NCBI GenBank assembly: GCA_963703075.1
Contig: OY969786.1
Location: 3,162,001-3,226,000, forward strand
DNA length: 64,000 nt
Origin: Korobacter sp963703075
Lineage (GTDB): Bacteria; Acidobacteriota; Terriglobia; Terriglobales; Acidobacteriaceae
Reading direction: 5' to 3'
The position numbers and the translations under genes were made by a program. The notes beneath the pieces are model-generated. The model ran no database searches, was not told the origin of the DNA, and saw nothing but the letters and a program-made list of their open reading frames with translations. Positions 8,658-17,846 of this stretch are shown in pieces (the first letter of the stretch is position 1; the number at the start of each line of letters is the position of its first letter).

Positions 8658-11600
8658 TCAACAGCCGCTATTGTTCAGGCTGCAGGAGCCGCTCACGTTA
8701 CCAGACTTGCACACCGTGACATTGACACCCGATTCGCAGAAGGACTGGGCCGTGCCACCCGAGAGAGTGGTGCGGAACAGGTCGACCTGCGTCGACGCGC
8801 CGACCGAACGCCCATCCAGCAGGTTCACGGTCGTGTTGGTGTTCACCGTGTTATCGCGGATGGTGATGCCGGTCGCGGAGCGGGCCATGAAGACCCATCC
8901 GGTGGTGGCGTTAATGGTGTTGTTGTAGATCGTCGCGTTTTCCACTTCGGTGCCGCTGTCGGGATCGCCGATATGGAACGCGGCCACTTCATTCTGGTTC
9001 GAGCCGGCGACGACGTTGTTGACGGTGTTATCGTGTACCGAATTGACGTCGTTCTTGTTGTTGGTACCGCGCATGCGGACGGCGCGCCCATCCTCGGCAT
9101 CGAAGACGTTCGAATAAATTTCGCACGCATCGGTCTGATCGCAGATGACAGCGCGCGGCGTTTCTGTCGAGGCGGCATTGGCCATCTGGTTCACAAAGGT
9201 GTTGTTGTACACCTTCACGTCCCACAAACCGTAGGCAACGACTCCCTGGCATGCGGCCGCGGTTGACTGGCAAAGCGTGGCGTTGTTGTAGAACGCCGCG
9301 TAGCCGATGTTGCTGTGCGCCGTGCCCTGCACCTGCAGGTTGACGATGCGGCTGGAGCTAATACCGGTCGCCGACACCGAGGTGTTGTCATGCACCAGGA
9401 CGTTCGGTCCGCTGAGGGTGGTCTTGGTCGTGCCACCGAGATCGATCATCAGGTTGCGTTCGCTGTTGTTGCTGGTCGCGGATGTGTTGATCCACGAGAT
9501 GTGATCGATTTCCAGCGGGGCGCTGATGGCCGGTGCATCCGTATCCGCACCAATGTAGAGGCAACCGGGCTGGTTCGGATCATCGTCCTGGCAAGTGATG
9601 GAACCGTTGTAGATATGAACGCCGCTGACGTTGATCGCCTCGGCCTTTAAGGTTCCAGTGATCTTGTGTCCGTTGAGGTTCAAGACCAGGTTCGGGCCGA
9701 TTGGCGTCAGGCACAGAGACGATCCGCTGCTGCCGATGTCATTGGCGAGGTAGTAGGTGGTATTGGCCTGCAAGGACTGGCCACATGCGGTAATGGCCGT
9801 TCCCGAGGGGTTGGAGGAGGCAGGCGACACGGTGATGGTGGCCGATGCGCTCAATGTTGAGTCTGCATTGCTGGTTGCCGTGATGGTCGCCGTCATGGTC
9901 GAACTCACCGAGGACGGAGCTGTGTACATGCCTGAGCTGGAGAGCGTGCCAGAACCGGACAGGGTCCAATTCACCGAGTTACTGCTCACACCCGTGAGTT
10001 GCGCAGTGAACTGCTTGGTCTGTCCGGCGGTAATGCTGGAGGAGGTGGGACTCAAGGAAATAGTCGATGGCTTGATCGTGACAGTAGCCGATGCGGTGAG
10101 AGAGCTCACGGCATTGCTGGTCGCCGTAACCGTTGCAGTCGTCGTCGAGGTGATGCCGGAAGGCGCGGTATATTCTCCCGAATTCGAAATCGTGCCTGGA
10201 CCGGAGAGGCTCCAAGTCACCGAGGTATCCGAAGCACCCGAGACGGTTGCGGCGAACTGCGCCGTGCCGTTCTCATAAATGCTGGCGGAGCCAGGCGACA
10301 TCGAAATCGTCGCCGATTTGAGGGTGACGGTCGCGGAGGCGGTCAGCGAGCTTACCACGGTGCTGGTCGCGGTGATCGTCGCGGTAGTTCCACCCGAACT
10401 CACGGTTGCAGGCGCGGTGTAAAGACCGGAAGCGGAGAGCGTGCCTGGACCGGAGAGCGTCCAGTTGACGGTGTTGGAAGAAACTCCGGAAAGATTGGCG
10501 GCGAACTGGGTGGTACCCCCGGCGGAGAGGCTGGCGCTGGAGGGCGTCAGGCTGATCGTTTGGGCAGCGATACGAACGGTCGCCGAGGCTTGCAGGCTGC
10601 TCACCGCATTGCTGGTCGCGGTGATGGTCGCCGTCGCGCCAGCGCTCGCGTTAGCGGGCGCGGTGTAGAGACCTGAGTTCGAAATCGTGCCGCCTCCTGA
10701 AACGCTCCAGGTGACCGAGGTATCTCCGACGCCGGAAACCGTCGCCGCGAATTGCTGGGTCGCCCCGGCATTGACGTTCGCGCTGGTCGGGCTCACGGAG
10801 ATCGTTTGCGCCGCGATGGTGACGGTCGCGGAAGTCTTCAGGCTGCTGACCGCATTACTGGTTGCAGTAATGGTTGCCGTGGTGCCAGCGCTCGCGTTAG
10901 CAGGGGCGGTGTAGAGGCCCGAGTTCGAAATCGAACCGGCTCCCGAGACGCTCCAGGTGACGGTCTGATCCGAAACGCCGGCGAGTGTCGCCGCAAATTG
11001 CGCGGTGCCCCCGGCAGTCACATTCGCGCTCTTCGGGGTCACGGAAATCGTTTGCGCAGCGATGCTGACAGTTGCTGAGGCTTGCAGGCCGCTGACCGCA
11101 TTGCTGGTCGCAGTGATGGTCGCGGTAGCCGCGGACGTCACAGTCGAGGGCGCCGTATAAAGACCGGAATTTGAAATCGTTCCGGGTCCAGAAACGCTCC
11201 AAGTGACCGAGTTGTCGGAGACGCCGGAGACAGTTGCCCCGAATTGCTGGGTTGCTCCCGCCGCGAGACTGGCGCTGGTCGGCGTAATCGAGATGGTCTG
11301 GGAACTGATGTTGACCGTCGCCGAAGCTTGCAGTGAACTCACCGCGTTACTGGTGGCGGTGATCGTCGCCGAAGCGGCGGAAGTCACGCTGGCCGGCGCG
11401 GTGTACATGCCAGACTGCGAGATGGAGCCAGGACCGGAGACACTCCAGGTCACGGTATTACTCGACACTCCGGTGAGTGTCGCTGAGAACTGGGTGCTCG
11501 CTCCGGGATGAAGGTTTGCGCTGGTAGGCGTGATGGCGATTGTCTGTGGGTTGACGGTGATGGTGGCCGAAGCTTGCAGCGTGCTCACCGACCGACTGGT

Positions 11601-12899
11601 CGCGGTGACGGTGGCCGTAAGAGTCGAACTGGCGGTGGTAGGGGCGGTGTAGACACCCGACTTACTGATCGAGCCCGGTCCAGAGACGCTCCAGTCCACG
11701 TTGTTATCGGAGAGGCCGGTCAAGGCGGCAGAGAACTGCATGCTTCCGCCCGGATTGAGAGTTGCACTCAACGGTGTGATGCCGATCGTCTCAGGCTCGA
11801 TCTTGACGGTCGCATGCGCCTTCAAAGTTTTCACGGTGCCGCTCACGGCAGTGATGGTTGCGGTGGCAGCGGTGGTCGCCGTCGCGGGCGCGGTGTAAAG
11901 GCCGGAACTGGAGAGCTGTCCGGGACCGGAGAGAGTCCACGAGATTGCCTTACTGGAGACACCCGCCAGCTTGGCGGAGAACTGGGTCGTGTCTCCCGGA
12001 TGCACGCTCGCGGTCGCGGGGGAAACGGTGATCGTTTGCGGGTCGATGGTGATGGTCGCCGAGGCGGTCATCGATGTGTCGACGGTGCTGATCACCGTGA
12101 CCGTCGCCGTTGCGCTCGAGTTCACCGTGTCAGGCGCGTTGTACAAACCGGAGTTCGAAAGAGTTCCCGGACCGGAGAGGCTCCAGGTAACGGCGTTCGT
12201 CGCGGTGCCGGAGAAGGTGGCTGCGAACTGCTGGCTTCCGGAGGCGTAGATGGTGATCGCAGCGGGAGAAATGCTGATCGGCTGCGATGGGGTGACGGTG
12301 ATCGTGGCGGTCGTAGTCAGTGTCGAGAATGCTTTACTGGTGGCTCTGATCGTCGCCGTTGTGTTGGCGCTCAGGTTAGAAGGAGCGGTATACAGGCCAG
12401 AAGATGAGACCGATCCCGGACCTGAGACGCTCCACGTCACCGCGGTGTTCATGGTGCCGGTAATTTTCGCGGAGAACTGTTCGGTCGAACCGGAAGTGAC
12501 GGTGGCGCTGGCCGGGGAAATCGAAATCGTTCGCGGCACCAACTTGACGGGGCAGGAAGCCTTGTACGAAGAGGAAACCGTGCTGGTCGCGGTAACGGTG
12601 GCGATGGCATTGTCGGCCAAATTCGACGGCGCGGTGTAGAGGCCGGATTTGGAAATCGTGCCTGGACCATCAACCGTCCACGTCACACTGTTGCTGGATC
12701 CTCCGGTCACCGTGGCCACGAACTGCTGGGCTTGCCCAGCGCCCATGCTGGCAGCGGTCGGATTGATGGCTACCGCCATCTGGGAGACGGGCTCGCTCTT
12801 GAGAGACGAACTGCCGCCGCAGGAAATGACGCTAAGCGTCAGGAGAATGATTGCAAAAGACTGAAAAGATGACACGACGGCACGTCTGCAACTGGACAC
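8658..12899 (-). CDS. Giant lipoprotein: 12 Ig-like repeats plus beta-helix
   Basis: A 1413-residue secreted protein. The GTG at 12899, preceded by AGAGGGG at a good distance, gives an N-terminal lipoprotein signal peptide: hydrophobic FAIILLTLSVISC with the acylated Cys at residue 27. Longer upstream frames lack a signal. Twelve tandem Ig-like (BIG2-type) repeats of about 82 residues follow, each with the pattern TISISP...QFSATVTGVS...VTWSVSGPG.IS.SGLYTAP...ATITATS, up to about residue 1027. The last 380 residues, rich in N-x-V/I strands (VYNNTFVNQ, IYNNTINATTG, IRDNTVNTNT), look like a right-handed parallel beta-helix, as in carbohydrate-active or adhesin passenger domains. Likely an outer-membrane-anchored, cell-surface stalk presenting a beta-helix head for adhesion or polysaccharide binding (inferred). 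Confidence 0.85.
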   Translation of the reverse strand: MSSCRRAVVSSFQSFAIILLTLSVISCGGSSSLKSEPVSQMAVAINPTAASMGAGQAQQFVATVTGGSSNSVTWTVDGPGTISKSGLYTAPSNLADNAIATVTATSTVSSSYKASCPVKLVPRTISISPASATVTSGSTEQFSAKITGTMNTAVTWSVSGPGSVSSSGLYTAPSNLSANTTATIRATSKAFSTLTTTATITVTPSQPISISPAAITIYASGSQQFAATFSGTATNAVTWSLSGPGTLSNSGLYNAPDTVNSSATATVTVISTVDTSMTASATITIDPQTITVSPATASVHPGDTTQFSAKLAGVSSKAISWTLSGPGQLSSSGLYTAPATATTAATATITAVSGTVKTLKAHATVKIEPETIGITPLSATLNPGGSMQFSAALTGLSDNNVDWSVSGPGSISKSGVYTAPTTASSTLTATVTATSRSVSTLQASATITVNPQTIAITPTSANLHPGASTQFSATLTGVSSNTVTWSVSGPGSISQSGMYTAPASVTSAASATITATSNAVSSLQASATVNISSQTISITPTSASLAAGATQQFGATVSGVSDNSVTWSVSGPGTISNSGLYTAPSTVTSAATATITATSNAVSGLQASATVSIAAQTISVTPKSANVTAGGTAQFAATLAGVSDQTVTWSVSGAGSISNSGLYTAPANASAGTTATITATSNAVSSLKTSATVTIAAQTISVSPTSANVNAGATQQFAATVSGVGDTSVTWSVSGGGTISNSGLYTAPANASAGATATITATSNAVSSLQASATVRIAAQTISLTPSSASLSAGGTTQFAANLSGVSSNTVNWTLSGPGTLSASGLYTAPATVSSGGTTATITATSTVVSSLTASATVTLKSATISMSPGSASIYENGTAQFAATVSGASDTSVTWSLSGPGTISNSGEYTAPSGITSTTTATVTATSNAVSSLTASATVTIKPSTISLSPTSSSITAGQTKQFTAQLTGVSSNSVNWTLSGSGTLSSSGMYTAPSSVSSTMTATITATSNADSTLSASATITVSPASSNPSGTAITACGQSLQANTTYYLANDIGSSGSSLCLTPIGPNLVLNLNGHKITGTLKAEAINVSGVHIYNGSITCQDDDPNQPGCLYIGADTDAPAISAPLEIDHISWINTSATSNNSERNLMIDLGGTTKTTLSGPNVLVHDNTSVSATGISSSRIVNLQVQGTAHSNIGYAAFYNNATLCQSTAAACQGVVAYGLWDVKVYNNTFVNQMANAASTETPRAVICDQTDACEIYSNVFDAEDGRAVRMRGTNNKNDVNSVHDNTVNNVVAGSNQNEVAAFHIGDPDSGTEVENATIYNNTINATTGWVFMARSATGITIRDNTVNTNTTVNLLDGRSVGASTQVDLFRTTLSGGTAQSFCESGVNVTVCKSGNVSGSCSLNNSGC
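9819..12779 (-). repeat. Twelve tandem about 246-bp coding repeats
   Basis: This is the DNA encoding the Ig-like repeats of the giant lipoprotein. Units are 82-83 codons. Central units (roughly the sixth to ninth) are the most alike, sharing segments such as ATITATSNAVSSLQASATV. They are favourable substrates for recombination and for assembly collapse. The repeats also leave the opposite strand open over long stretches, producing spurious frames. Confidence 0.85.
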
Positions 12900-13118
12900 G
12901 ACTTGCCCCTCTAGTATTGGTTTCTGAGGCGCATCATGGCATCCGTCGTAGAGGTCAGGTAGATTCCCTAAGTTAGCCAGTGACCCTGAATGAGGGCGTG
13001 TTCTAAGGTAACGGCTACTTTGGTAGCATGGGCAAAATCCTCGGCGCATGAGGGATCCATCGGCTCAATGCGCGAATTCTTCGCTCTTCGGCGACAGAGA
13101 ACTTACCGTAAAAGGAAA

Positions 13119-13140
13119 GGGCAGCTCCTGTGAGCTGCCC
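13119..13140 (-). terminator. Rho-independent terminator, beta-barrel gene
   Basis: Inverted repeat GGGCAGCTC (13119-13127) / GAGCTGCCC (13132-13140) with a 4-base loop. Read on the minus strand, it is followed by TTTCCTTTTA, so it fits termination of the beta-barrel gene whose frame ends at 13165. Confidence 0.75.
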
Positions 13141-13164
13141 TGGTTGCGAAGATTTCGATTCCGA

Positions 13165-13750
13165 TTAGAAGCGGATATGCGGACCGAACGTCACCTTCAG
13201 GTTGTTGTGGAGACCCCCAGCATTGCTGCCGGCAAAATAGATTTCGTCGCCGACATCAAGACGCAGGCCGATCGGTCCCACGAACGCTTCCACGCCGCCG
13301 CCCGGATAGAGAACGGCGTCCGTGTCGCCTGAAGGAATCGCATTGACGGTCCCAATGAAGCTCGGATTTCCGCCACGGAAGGTGATGAGACCACCTTTGA
13401 CAGTTACGAAAGCACGAAAGGCTCCGGTGCCAAATTGTACTTTCGGTCCGAAACATTGCCTGGGCGATGTGAAGATTCGAGTTGTAGGTGGTGAAAACGC
13501 CGCCCGTGCCTGAACTGTAGGCGTAGGAGCGATTCGGATCGTAGGCACCTTCGGCTTCGAGCGCGAGGTTCGGATGCACGTTAAATGCAAGACGGCCGCC
13601 AACACCTACAAAATTAAAGGCATTACCGCCGCCAGTTCCCAGCCGCGTGTAATCGGCAAATACGCCGACTTCACCGTCGTTTTGCGCAAACAGTGCCGGC
13701 GCCAACATCAACAGAGTGGCCAGCACCGCAAACAATGACATCTTTCGCAT
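13165..13750 (-). pseudogene. Outer-membrane beta-barrel protein, frameshifted
   Basis: The N-terminal part (from the ATG at 13750, preceded by GGAG) has a signal peptide, MRKMSLFAVLATLLMLAPALFA, and beta-strand pattern up to SNLHIAQAMF. The C-terminal part continues in another frame as FGPKVQFGTGAFRAFVTVKGG and ends LKVTFGPHIRF with a terminal Phe, typical of BamA-inserted barrels. Removing one T from the TTT at 13451-13453 (minus-strand reading) joins them into one 194-residue OmpW/OmpA-like small barrel ("outer membrane beta-barrel domain"). It is either a broken gene, a sequencing error or, less likely, a recoded gene. A good terminator follows. Confidence 0.75.
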
Positions 13751-13968
13751 GGTTCCAACTCCAAAAGGGGTTTACCCGTCCCAATAACCCGTTTCAACCG
13801 CTTTCCACTCGCTGAGCGAGCAGACAAATTTGCAAAGTTGACTACGGTTTTCATATTTGGATGAGGCTGCCCGAGCAGAGGTGGGCTGCTCCTTTCCTCC
13901 GGAGTGACTCAAACTGCCGTGTTTTGCTCAAAAAAATGGGTATTCCGGCCTATAATCCCGCCACAAAC

Positions 13969-15435
13969 ATGGCCGACTCCACCAAACCAGCGAGTGGTTG
14001 CCTCATCCTTTTTGCCCTTCCTTTTATGGCCGGCGGGCTTTTCTTCGTCATCGTCAGTTATAGGTCGCTGGATGATCCAAACTTTCGCAACCCATGGGTC
14101 GCGATGGTCGTGGGCTCCGTCTTCGCTTTGCTTGGGGGCCTGATTATGGCCGCAGGTTTCAAGGTGATGAAGGGTGCCAAGCAATTCCAGGCGGTCCAGG
14201 CAGCCTATCCCGGCCAACCTTGGATGTGGCGTGCTGACTGGGCGAAGGGTCAATCGCGGGGACAGAGTGGCCGCGCCACCGCCGGAGCGTGGATCTTCGC
14301 CTTGGGGTGGAATGGCATCTCGGGGAGCGTGGCGTACGGTGCGTTCGTACATCGGTCGCTGGGTGGACCCCGTGCTGCTTATTTCTTTCTGGCACTTTTT
14401 CTCCTGATCGGAATAGGTGCGTTTTGTTGGGCGATCCTCCTCACCCTGCGGCGTATTCGCTTCGGCAAGACCACGATGCAGTTGCAAACCCTGCCTGCAC
14501 CCCTGGGCCGCAGTCTGCAGGGGAGCATCGACGCGCATTTGCCCTATCCCGTACCCCATGGCATCTATCTGGTGTTGAGCTGTATTAATCGCGTGACGAG
14601 TGGCGGCAACCATCCATCGACGTGGGATCATGTTCTCTGGCAGGACTCGAAAACGATCCCGCCGGAACAGATCATGGCGGGGCCGGCGGGCAGCTCGATT
14701 CCCGTAAGCTTCGACATTCCCCGCGACAAACCTGCCAGCAACAATGCCCACCGCTCGAGCCAGATCCTCTGGCTTCTACGCGCGGAGGCCGATATTCCTG
14801 GGGCGAACTTCAACGACACGTTTGAAGTTCCCGTATTCGAGACCCACGACTCGCCCAACGTTGCCGACTGGCATATCAAAGAAGAAGCCCAGCAGCGCAG
14901 CCATCCTCCGACCGAGCCTATTCACCCGACGGTGCGCGTATCTCCAGTGCCGGAAGGCGGCATGCAGTTTTATTTTCCCGCGGCCCGCAATGTGAGTTCG
15001 GCCATGGGCGTCACCGTCTTCGCTCTCCTCTTCAGCAGCCTCGACTTTGCTGTTTTCCATTTCCGCGTGCCCATCTTCTTCGGCATTTTCGTCGGCTTCT
15101 TCGCACTCCTGCTGACACTCATCTCCTTAAATCTTTGGTTCGGAACGGCCACGATTGTCGCCAACAGCAGCGGCGTTTCCCTGCGCACGAACCTGCTGGG
15201 CATGGGCGGAACGAAGAAATGGAGTGCTTCCGAGATCCAGTCGGTATATCCGAAAATCACGATGCAATCGGGCAGTGGTGGACAGGCGGTCGCGTATTAC
15301 ACCACTACGATCAAAGACACCGCCGGGCGGGAATCTCCTATCGGTAACGCCCTTCGCGACCACAATGAAGCGGAATGGATTTGTCTGCAGATCAGCCAGT
15401 TGGCTAACATCCAGGCGCGGGTAGCAAGCGTCTAG
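13969..15435 (+). CDS. DUF3592-like membrane protein
   Basis: A 488-residue protein from the ATG at 13969. Two membrane helices near the N-terminus (CLILFALPFMAGGLFFVIV; VAMVVGSVFALLGGLIMAAG) are followed by a soluble stretch with the conserved-looking PWMWRADWA. Two more helices follow (about 120-180), then a long extracytoplasmic beta-rich segment, a further pair of helices at about 350-395 (VTVFALLFSSLDFAVFHF; GIFVGFFALLLTLISL) and a C-terminal soluble domain. The organisation recalls DUF3592-type proteins; no catalytic motif is visible. An in-frame ATG at 13936 is possible, but TATAAT at 13951-13956 would then lie inside the gene, suggesting a near-leaderless transcript starting at 13969. 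The function is unknown. Confidence 0.65.
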   Translation: MADSTKPASGCLILFALPFMAGGLFFVIVSYRSLDDPNFRNPWVAMVVGSVFALLGGLIMAAGFKVMKGAKQFQAVQAAYPGQPWMWRADWAKGQSRGQSGRATAGAWIFALGWNGISGSVAYGAFVHRSLGGPRAAYFFLALFLLIGIGAFCWAILLTLRRIRFGKTTMQLQTLPAPLGRSLQGSIDAHLPYPVPHGIYLVLSCINRVTSGGNHPSTWDHVLWQDSKTIPPEQIMAGPAGSSIPVSFDIPRDKPASNNAHRSSQILWLLRAEADIPGANFNDTFEVPVFETHDSPNVADWHIKEEAQQRSHPPTEPIHPTVRVSPVPEGGMQFYFPAARNVSSAMGVTVFALLFSSLDFAVFHFRVPIFFGIFVGFFALLLTLISLNLWFGTATIVANSSGVSLRTNLLGMGGTKKWSASEIQSVYPKITMQSGSGGQAVAYYTTTIKDTAGRESPIGNALRDHNEAEWICLQISQLANIQARVASV

Positions 15436-15444
15436 AGCACCGAA

Positions 15445-15475
15445 AAAGAATCCCCACACCAGGCGGGGATTCTTT
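15445..15475. terminator. Bidirectional rho-independent terminator
   Basis: AAAGAATCCCC (15445-15455) and GGGGATTCTTT (15465-15475) form an 11-bp stem with a 9-base loop in the gap between two convergent genes. Each strand has a run of T within and after the descending arm, so it probably serves both. Confidence 0.85.
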
Positions 15476-15501
15476 GGCAACTGGAGGCTGAGTCCAGGCT
15501 G

Positions 15502-15930
15502 TCAGCTTGCAATGTAGGCACGCATCATGCGCACCTCGACATCTTTCTCGTCGACTTCGTGCAGTAGAAGGTCGCGCAGCGAGAGAAATCCAACCAGTCG
15601 GCTCCCGTCGCAGATAGGGAGATGGCGGAACTTGTGCTGCTTCATCAGCACCATGCAATCTTGAATAGAGACATCGGGCGCCACCTTCAATGGTTCTGGC
15701 GACATCACGGACTCGATCGTGGTCGTGAGCGGATCGAGACTGCGCACCATCACACGGGTCATCAAATCGCGTTCCGAGAAAATCCCGACCAGTTCCCCAC
15801 TCTTCAGTACAGGGACGGCACCCACGTTGTTCTCGACCATGAAGTGCACCGCTTCGATCACGGTTTGATCGTGCTGCACCACGAACAGGTCGTGCTGGTT
15901 TTTCTTTAACAACTCGAGGATCACTGCCAT
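15502..15930 (-). CDS. Tandem CBS-domain protein
   Basis: A 142-residue protein consisting of a pair of CBS domains (a Bateman module). CBS1 spans about residues 15-65 (TVIEAVHFMVENNVGAVPVL, GIFSERDLMTRV) and CBS2 about 80-130 (VSIQDCMVLMKQHKFRHLPI, GFLSLRDLLL). Such stand-alone modules bind adenine nucleotides and regulate partner proteins; the ligand is not predictable. The ATG at 15930, preceded by GGGAGGAAACGG, is a strong start. A longer frame to 15993 lacks a ribosome site. The gene ends facing the plus-strand DUF3592-like gene across a shared terminator. Confidence 0.9.
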   Translation of the reverse strand: MAVILELLKKNQHDLFVVQHDQTVIEAVHFMVENNVGAVPVLKSGELVGIFSERDLMTRVMVRSLDPLTTTIESVMSPEPLKVAPDVSIQDCMVLMKQHKFRHLPICDGSRLVGFLSLRDLLLHEVDEKDVEVRMMRAYIAS

Positions 15931-16084
15931 CCGTTTCCTCCCGGTGCCGGAATCCGCAAAAAAGCGGCGAACCGAACTCTCGTGGCTGCGCACTGTAGTC
16001 CCAATTCAGCTTGCAATCAAGAGCATGACCGGATTCCCGGCCATTTTGGCCAATTGGGCACTTCTTGGCAGAAGATGGCGCCGC

Positions 16085-17482
16085 TCAGTCGAGGAAAACG
16101 AAGTAAGAGCAATTCCAGAGGGGGGTGGGAATACTGCCTTGCTTGCGGGCCGTGACCACGATGTTGTAGTCGTCGGTGAGCTCGAGCGAGTCCAGCACGG
16201 AGGGTCCCTCAGCGGGCTGCACCAAGGCAACATATCGAAGAAAATCATAGACATCCGCCGCTCCGGAATAGTCCGACGCGGCGAAGGAAAGCTTGGTGGT
16301 TCCGGCGGCGAAATGCCAGGCCAGGGATGCCGCCAGCGCCACTCCCCGCTCGTAGCTCTGCGGCGAAATGGCATCGGGGGAAGGATTATCGAAAACCAGG
16401 CGAAGCTTGCGCTCGTCTTCGCGGGTAAATTCTCGCACTTTCAGATCGCCCGTGCGGGCGGTAGCTTTCCAGTCTACGTGCCGCGCCGAGTCCTCCGGGC
16501 CATAGTCGCGAATGCGGTAGAGGTCGTATCCGCGCCCGCGCACATAGGCTTCGAATTCTCCTGTGATGAGTGGCAACATCTCGAAGAACTCATCCGTCGC
16601 TTCGACAGGCGGATAGACGATGATTTCGCGCTTCATCGCAATCGTGCGGGTCTTGGTGAGAAAGGAAAAGGGAAACTTCGATTGCAAACCGAAGCTGTTT
16701 TGCACATAGGAACCGCGCTTGTTGAAACGCAATTCGATTTCCGCCTGTGCCGTTTGCCGGGCAGCAATGAATGGGAAGTAGACAGTCCCGCGAAACAGAT
16801 CGGCGGGCGGCGGAGGCTCGAGGGCCCAGCTTAATGAAAGGTCCGGCCATCGAAACCACTCCTTGCCGGGCTCCGATTTGGGAGGAAAACGAAACGATGA
16901 ACGATGAAAGTGGATGTGTCGCTTGCGCCGGTTCACTTTGGGAGGTACCACGCTCACCGAAAACGAAGGCACCCAGCGATTTTTATTGCGCAATACCAGG
17001 CGAGCGGCCGCGACGGTTCCGACAAAGAGATGTTCCGGCACGATCACATCCAACTCGAGCCCGAGCAAAACGATGGCGCTCGCGATGCCGGAAACGAGGA
17101 CAGCGGACAGCATCGCCGAAACCACAATAAATAAAAGGTTATTGCCGGTATTCAGGGCCGCGATCCCGATGACTAATACCAGGACTAGATAGATGGCGCC
17201 TTCCCGGGTCACTTCGTAGCTCAAAGCATCGCGCATTCGCCGAACCGCGACCCTGCGGGCCAAGTAGGGCACCACGGATATTCCGACCACCGCTGCAAGG
17301 ATGAGTGAAAGGCTGGCGAGGATCACGGCCGCCCAGGCATTTCCTGCCTCAACCGCAACGGTCGAGAGAAGGGCACAGACAAACGCACATGCGAGCCCGA
17401 TCAAGGCAATGAAGAAGCGTATCCATGCGCCGCGATCAATCCGCGCAAATATTTGCTGCAGCCAAGGAAGCATGCGGTGCAT
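16085..17482 (-). CDS. DUF58 domain membrane protein
   Basis: About 465 residues from the ATG at 17482 (17473 is also possible). Membrane helices lie at about residues 20-70 and 110-150, followed by the DUF58 core with its signature RDYGPEDSARHVDWKATART and LKVREFTREDERKL. The end is a von Willebrand A-like fold. DUF58 proteins usually sit beside a MoxR AAA+ ATPase and transglutaminase-like proteins, and are thought to act in envelope protein maturation or stress. No MoxR is present in the neighbourhood, so this copy is an orphan. The first in-frame start (17587) would overlap the upstream PGPGW gene and was not chosen. Confidence 0.85.
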   Translation of the reverse strand: MHRMLPWLQQIFARIDRGAWIRFFIALIGLACAFVCALLSTVAVEAGNAWAAVILASLSLILAAVVGISVVPYLARRVAVRRMRDALSYEVTREGAIYLVLVLVIGIAALNTGNNLLFIVVSAMLSAVLVSGIASAIVLLGLELDVIVPEHLFVGTVAAARLVLRNKNRWVPSFSVSVVPPKVNRRKRHIHFHRSSFRFPPKSEPGKEWFRWPDLSLSWALEPPPPADLFRGTVYFPFIAARQTAQAEIELRFNKRGSYVQNSFGLQSKFPFSFLTKTRTIAMKREIIVYPPVEATDEFFEMLPLITGEFEAYVRGRGYDLYRIRDYGPEDSARHVDWKATARTGDLKVREFTREDERKLRLVFDNPSPDAISPQSYERGVALAASLAWHFAAGTTKLSFAASDYSGAADVYDFLRYVALVQPAEGPSVLDSLELTDDYNIVVTARKQGSIPTPLWNCSYFVFLD

Positions 17483-17522
17483 GCGATTGTATCGCTGAAT
17501 GGGAAGCGGAAAATTGAAAGGA

Positions 17523-17768
17523 TTAGTTCCCGGCAGTGCGGCTGGAGTATCGCTCCATGGCCCCGACCGTTTTCGGAAAGCGATCACGTAAACGTCCGAT
17601 GAGATTGTGGGCCCACACGTATTCGGAGGAGAGCACCAGCAGCCCGAGTGCGATCAGAGCCACACCGGGAAGGGGAAGGAACAAACCCACGACCCCAGCG
17701 ACCAGCAGGACCCATCCCGCCATTACCCACACAACGCGTTTGAACCGTGCCGTCGCCATATGTTCCAT
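17523..17768 (-). CDS. PGPGW-type small transmembrane protein
   Basis: An 81-residue protein with two membrane helices (VVWVMAGWVLLVAGVVGLF and VALIALGLLVLSSEYVWA) joined by the loop PLPG, the counterpart of the PGPGW motif. The basic C-terminal tail is cytoplasmic. The function of the family is unknown. It precedes the DUF58 gene by about 40 bases on the same strand, so they are likely a transcription unit. Confidence 0.8.
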   Translation of the reverse strand: MEHMATARFKRVVWVMAGWVLLVAGVVGLFLPLPGVALIALGLLVLSSEYVWAHNLIGRLRDRFPKTVGAMERYSSRTAGN

Positions 17769-17846
17769 TGGATGACAGAACCGCTATTTTGTGCCAGTTA
17801 AATTGCGGCTAATGTGCACCATCGGCTACTTCCCAAAGTAACTTGA

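Noticed and set aside
9757..12639. Several long plus-strand frames within the giant lipoprotein gene, some with repeated hydrophobic segments such as ALLVAVMVAV.
   Set aside because: They are antisense images of the 82-residue repeats and have no ribosome sites or non-repetitive protein features.
9819..12779. Regularly spaced repeats that might suggest a CRISPR-like array.
   Set aside because: Units are about 246 bases, fully coding and in frame, without short palindromic repeats or unique spacers.
13440..13470. Programmed ribosomal frameshifting in the beta-barrel gene.
   Set aside because: No slippery heptamer, stem-loop or internal Shine-Dalgarno is apparent; an indel is simpler.
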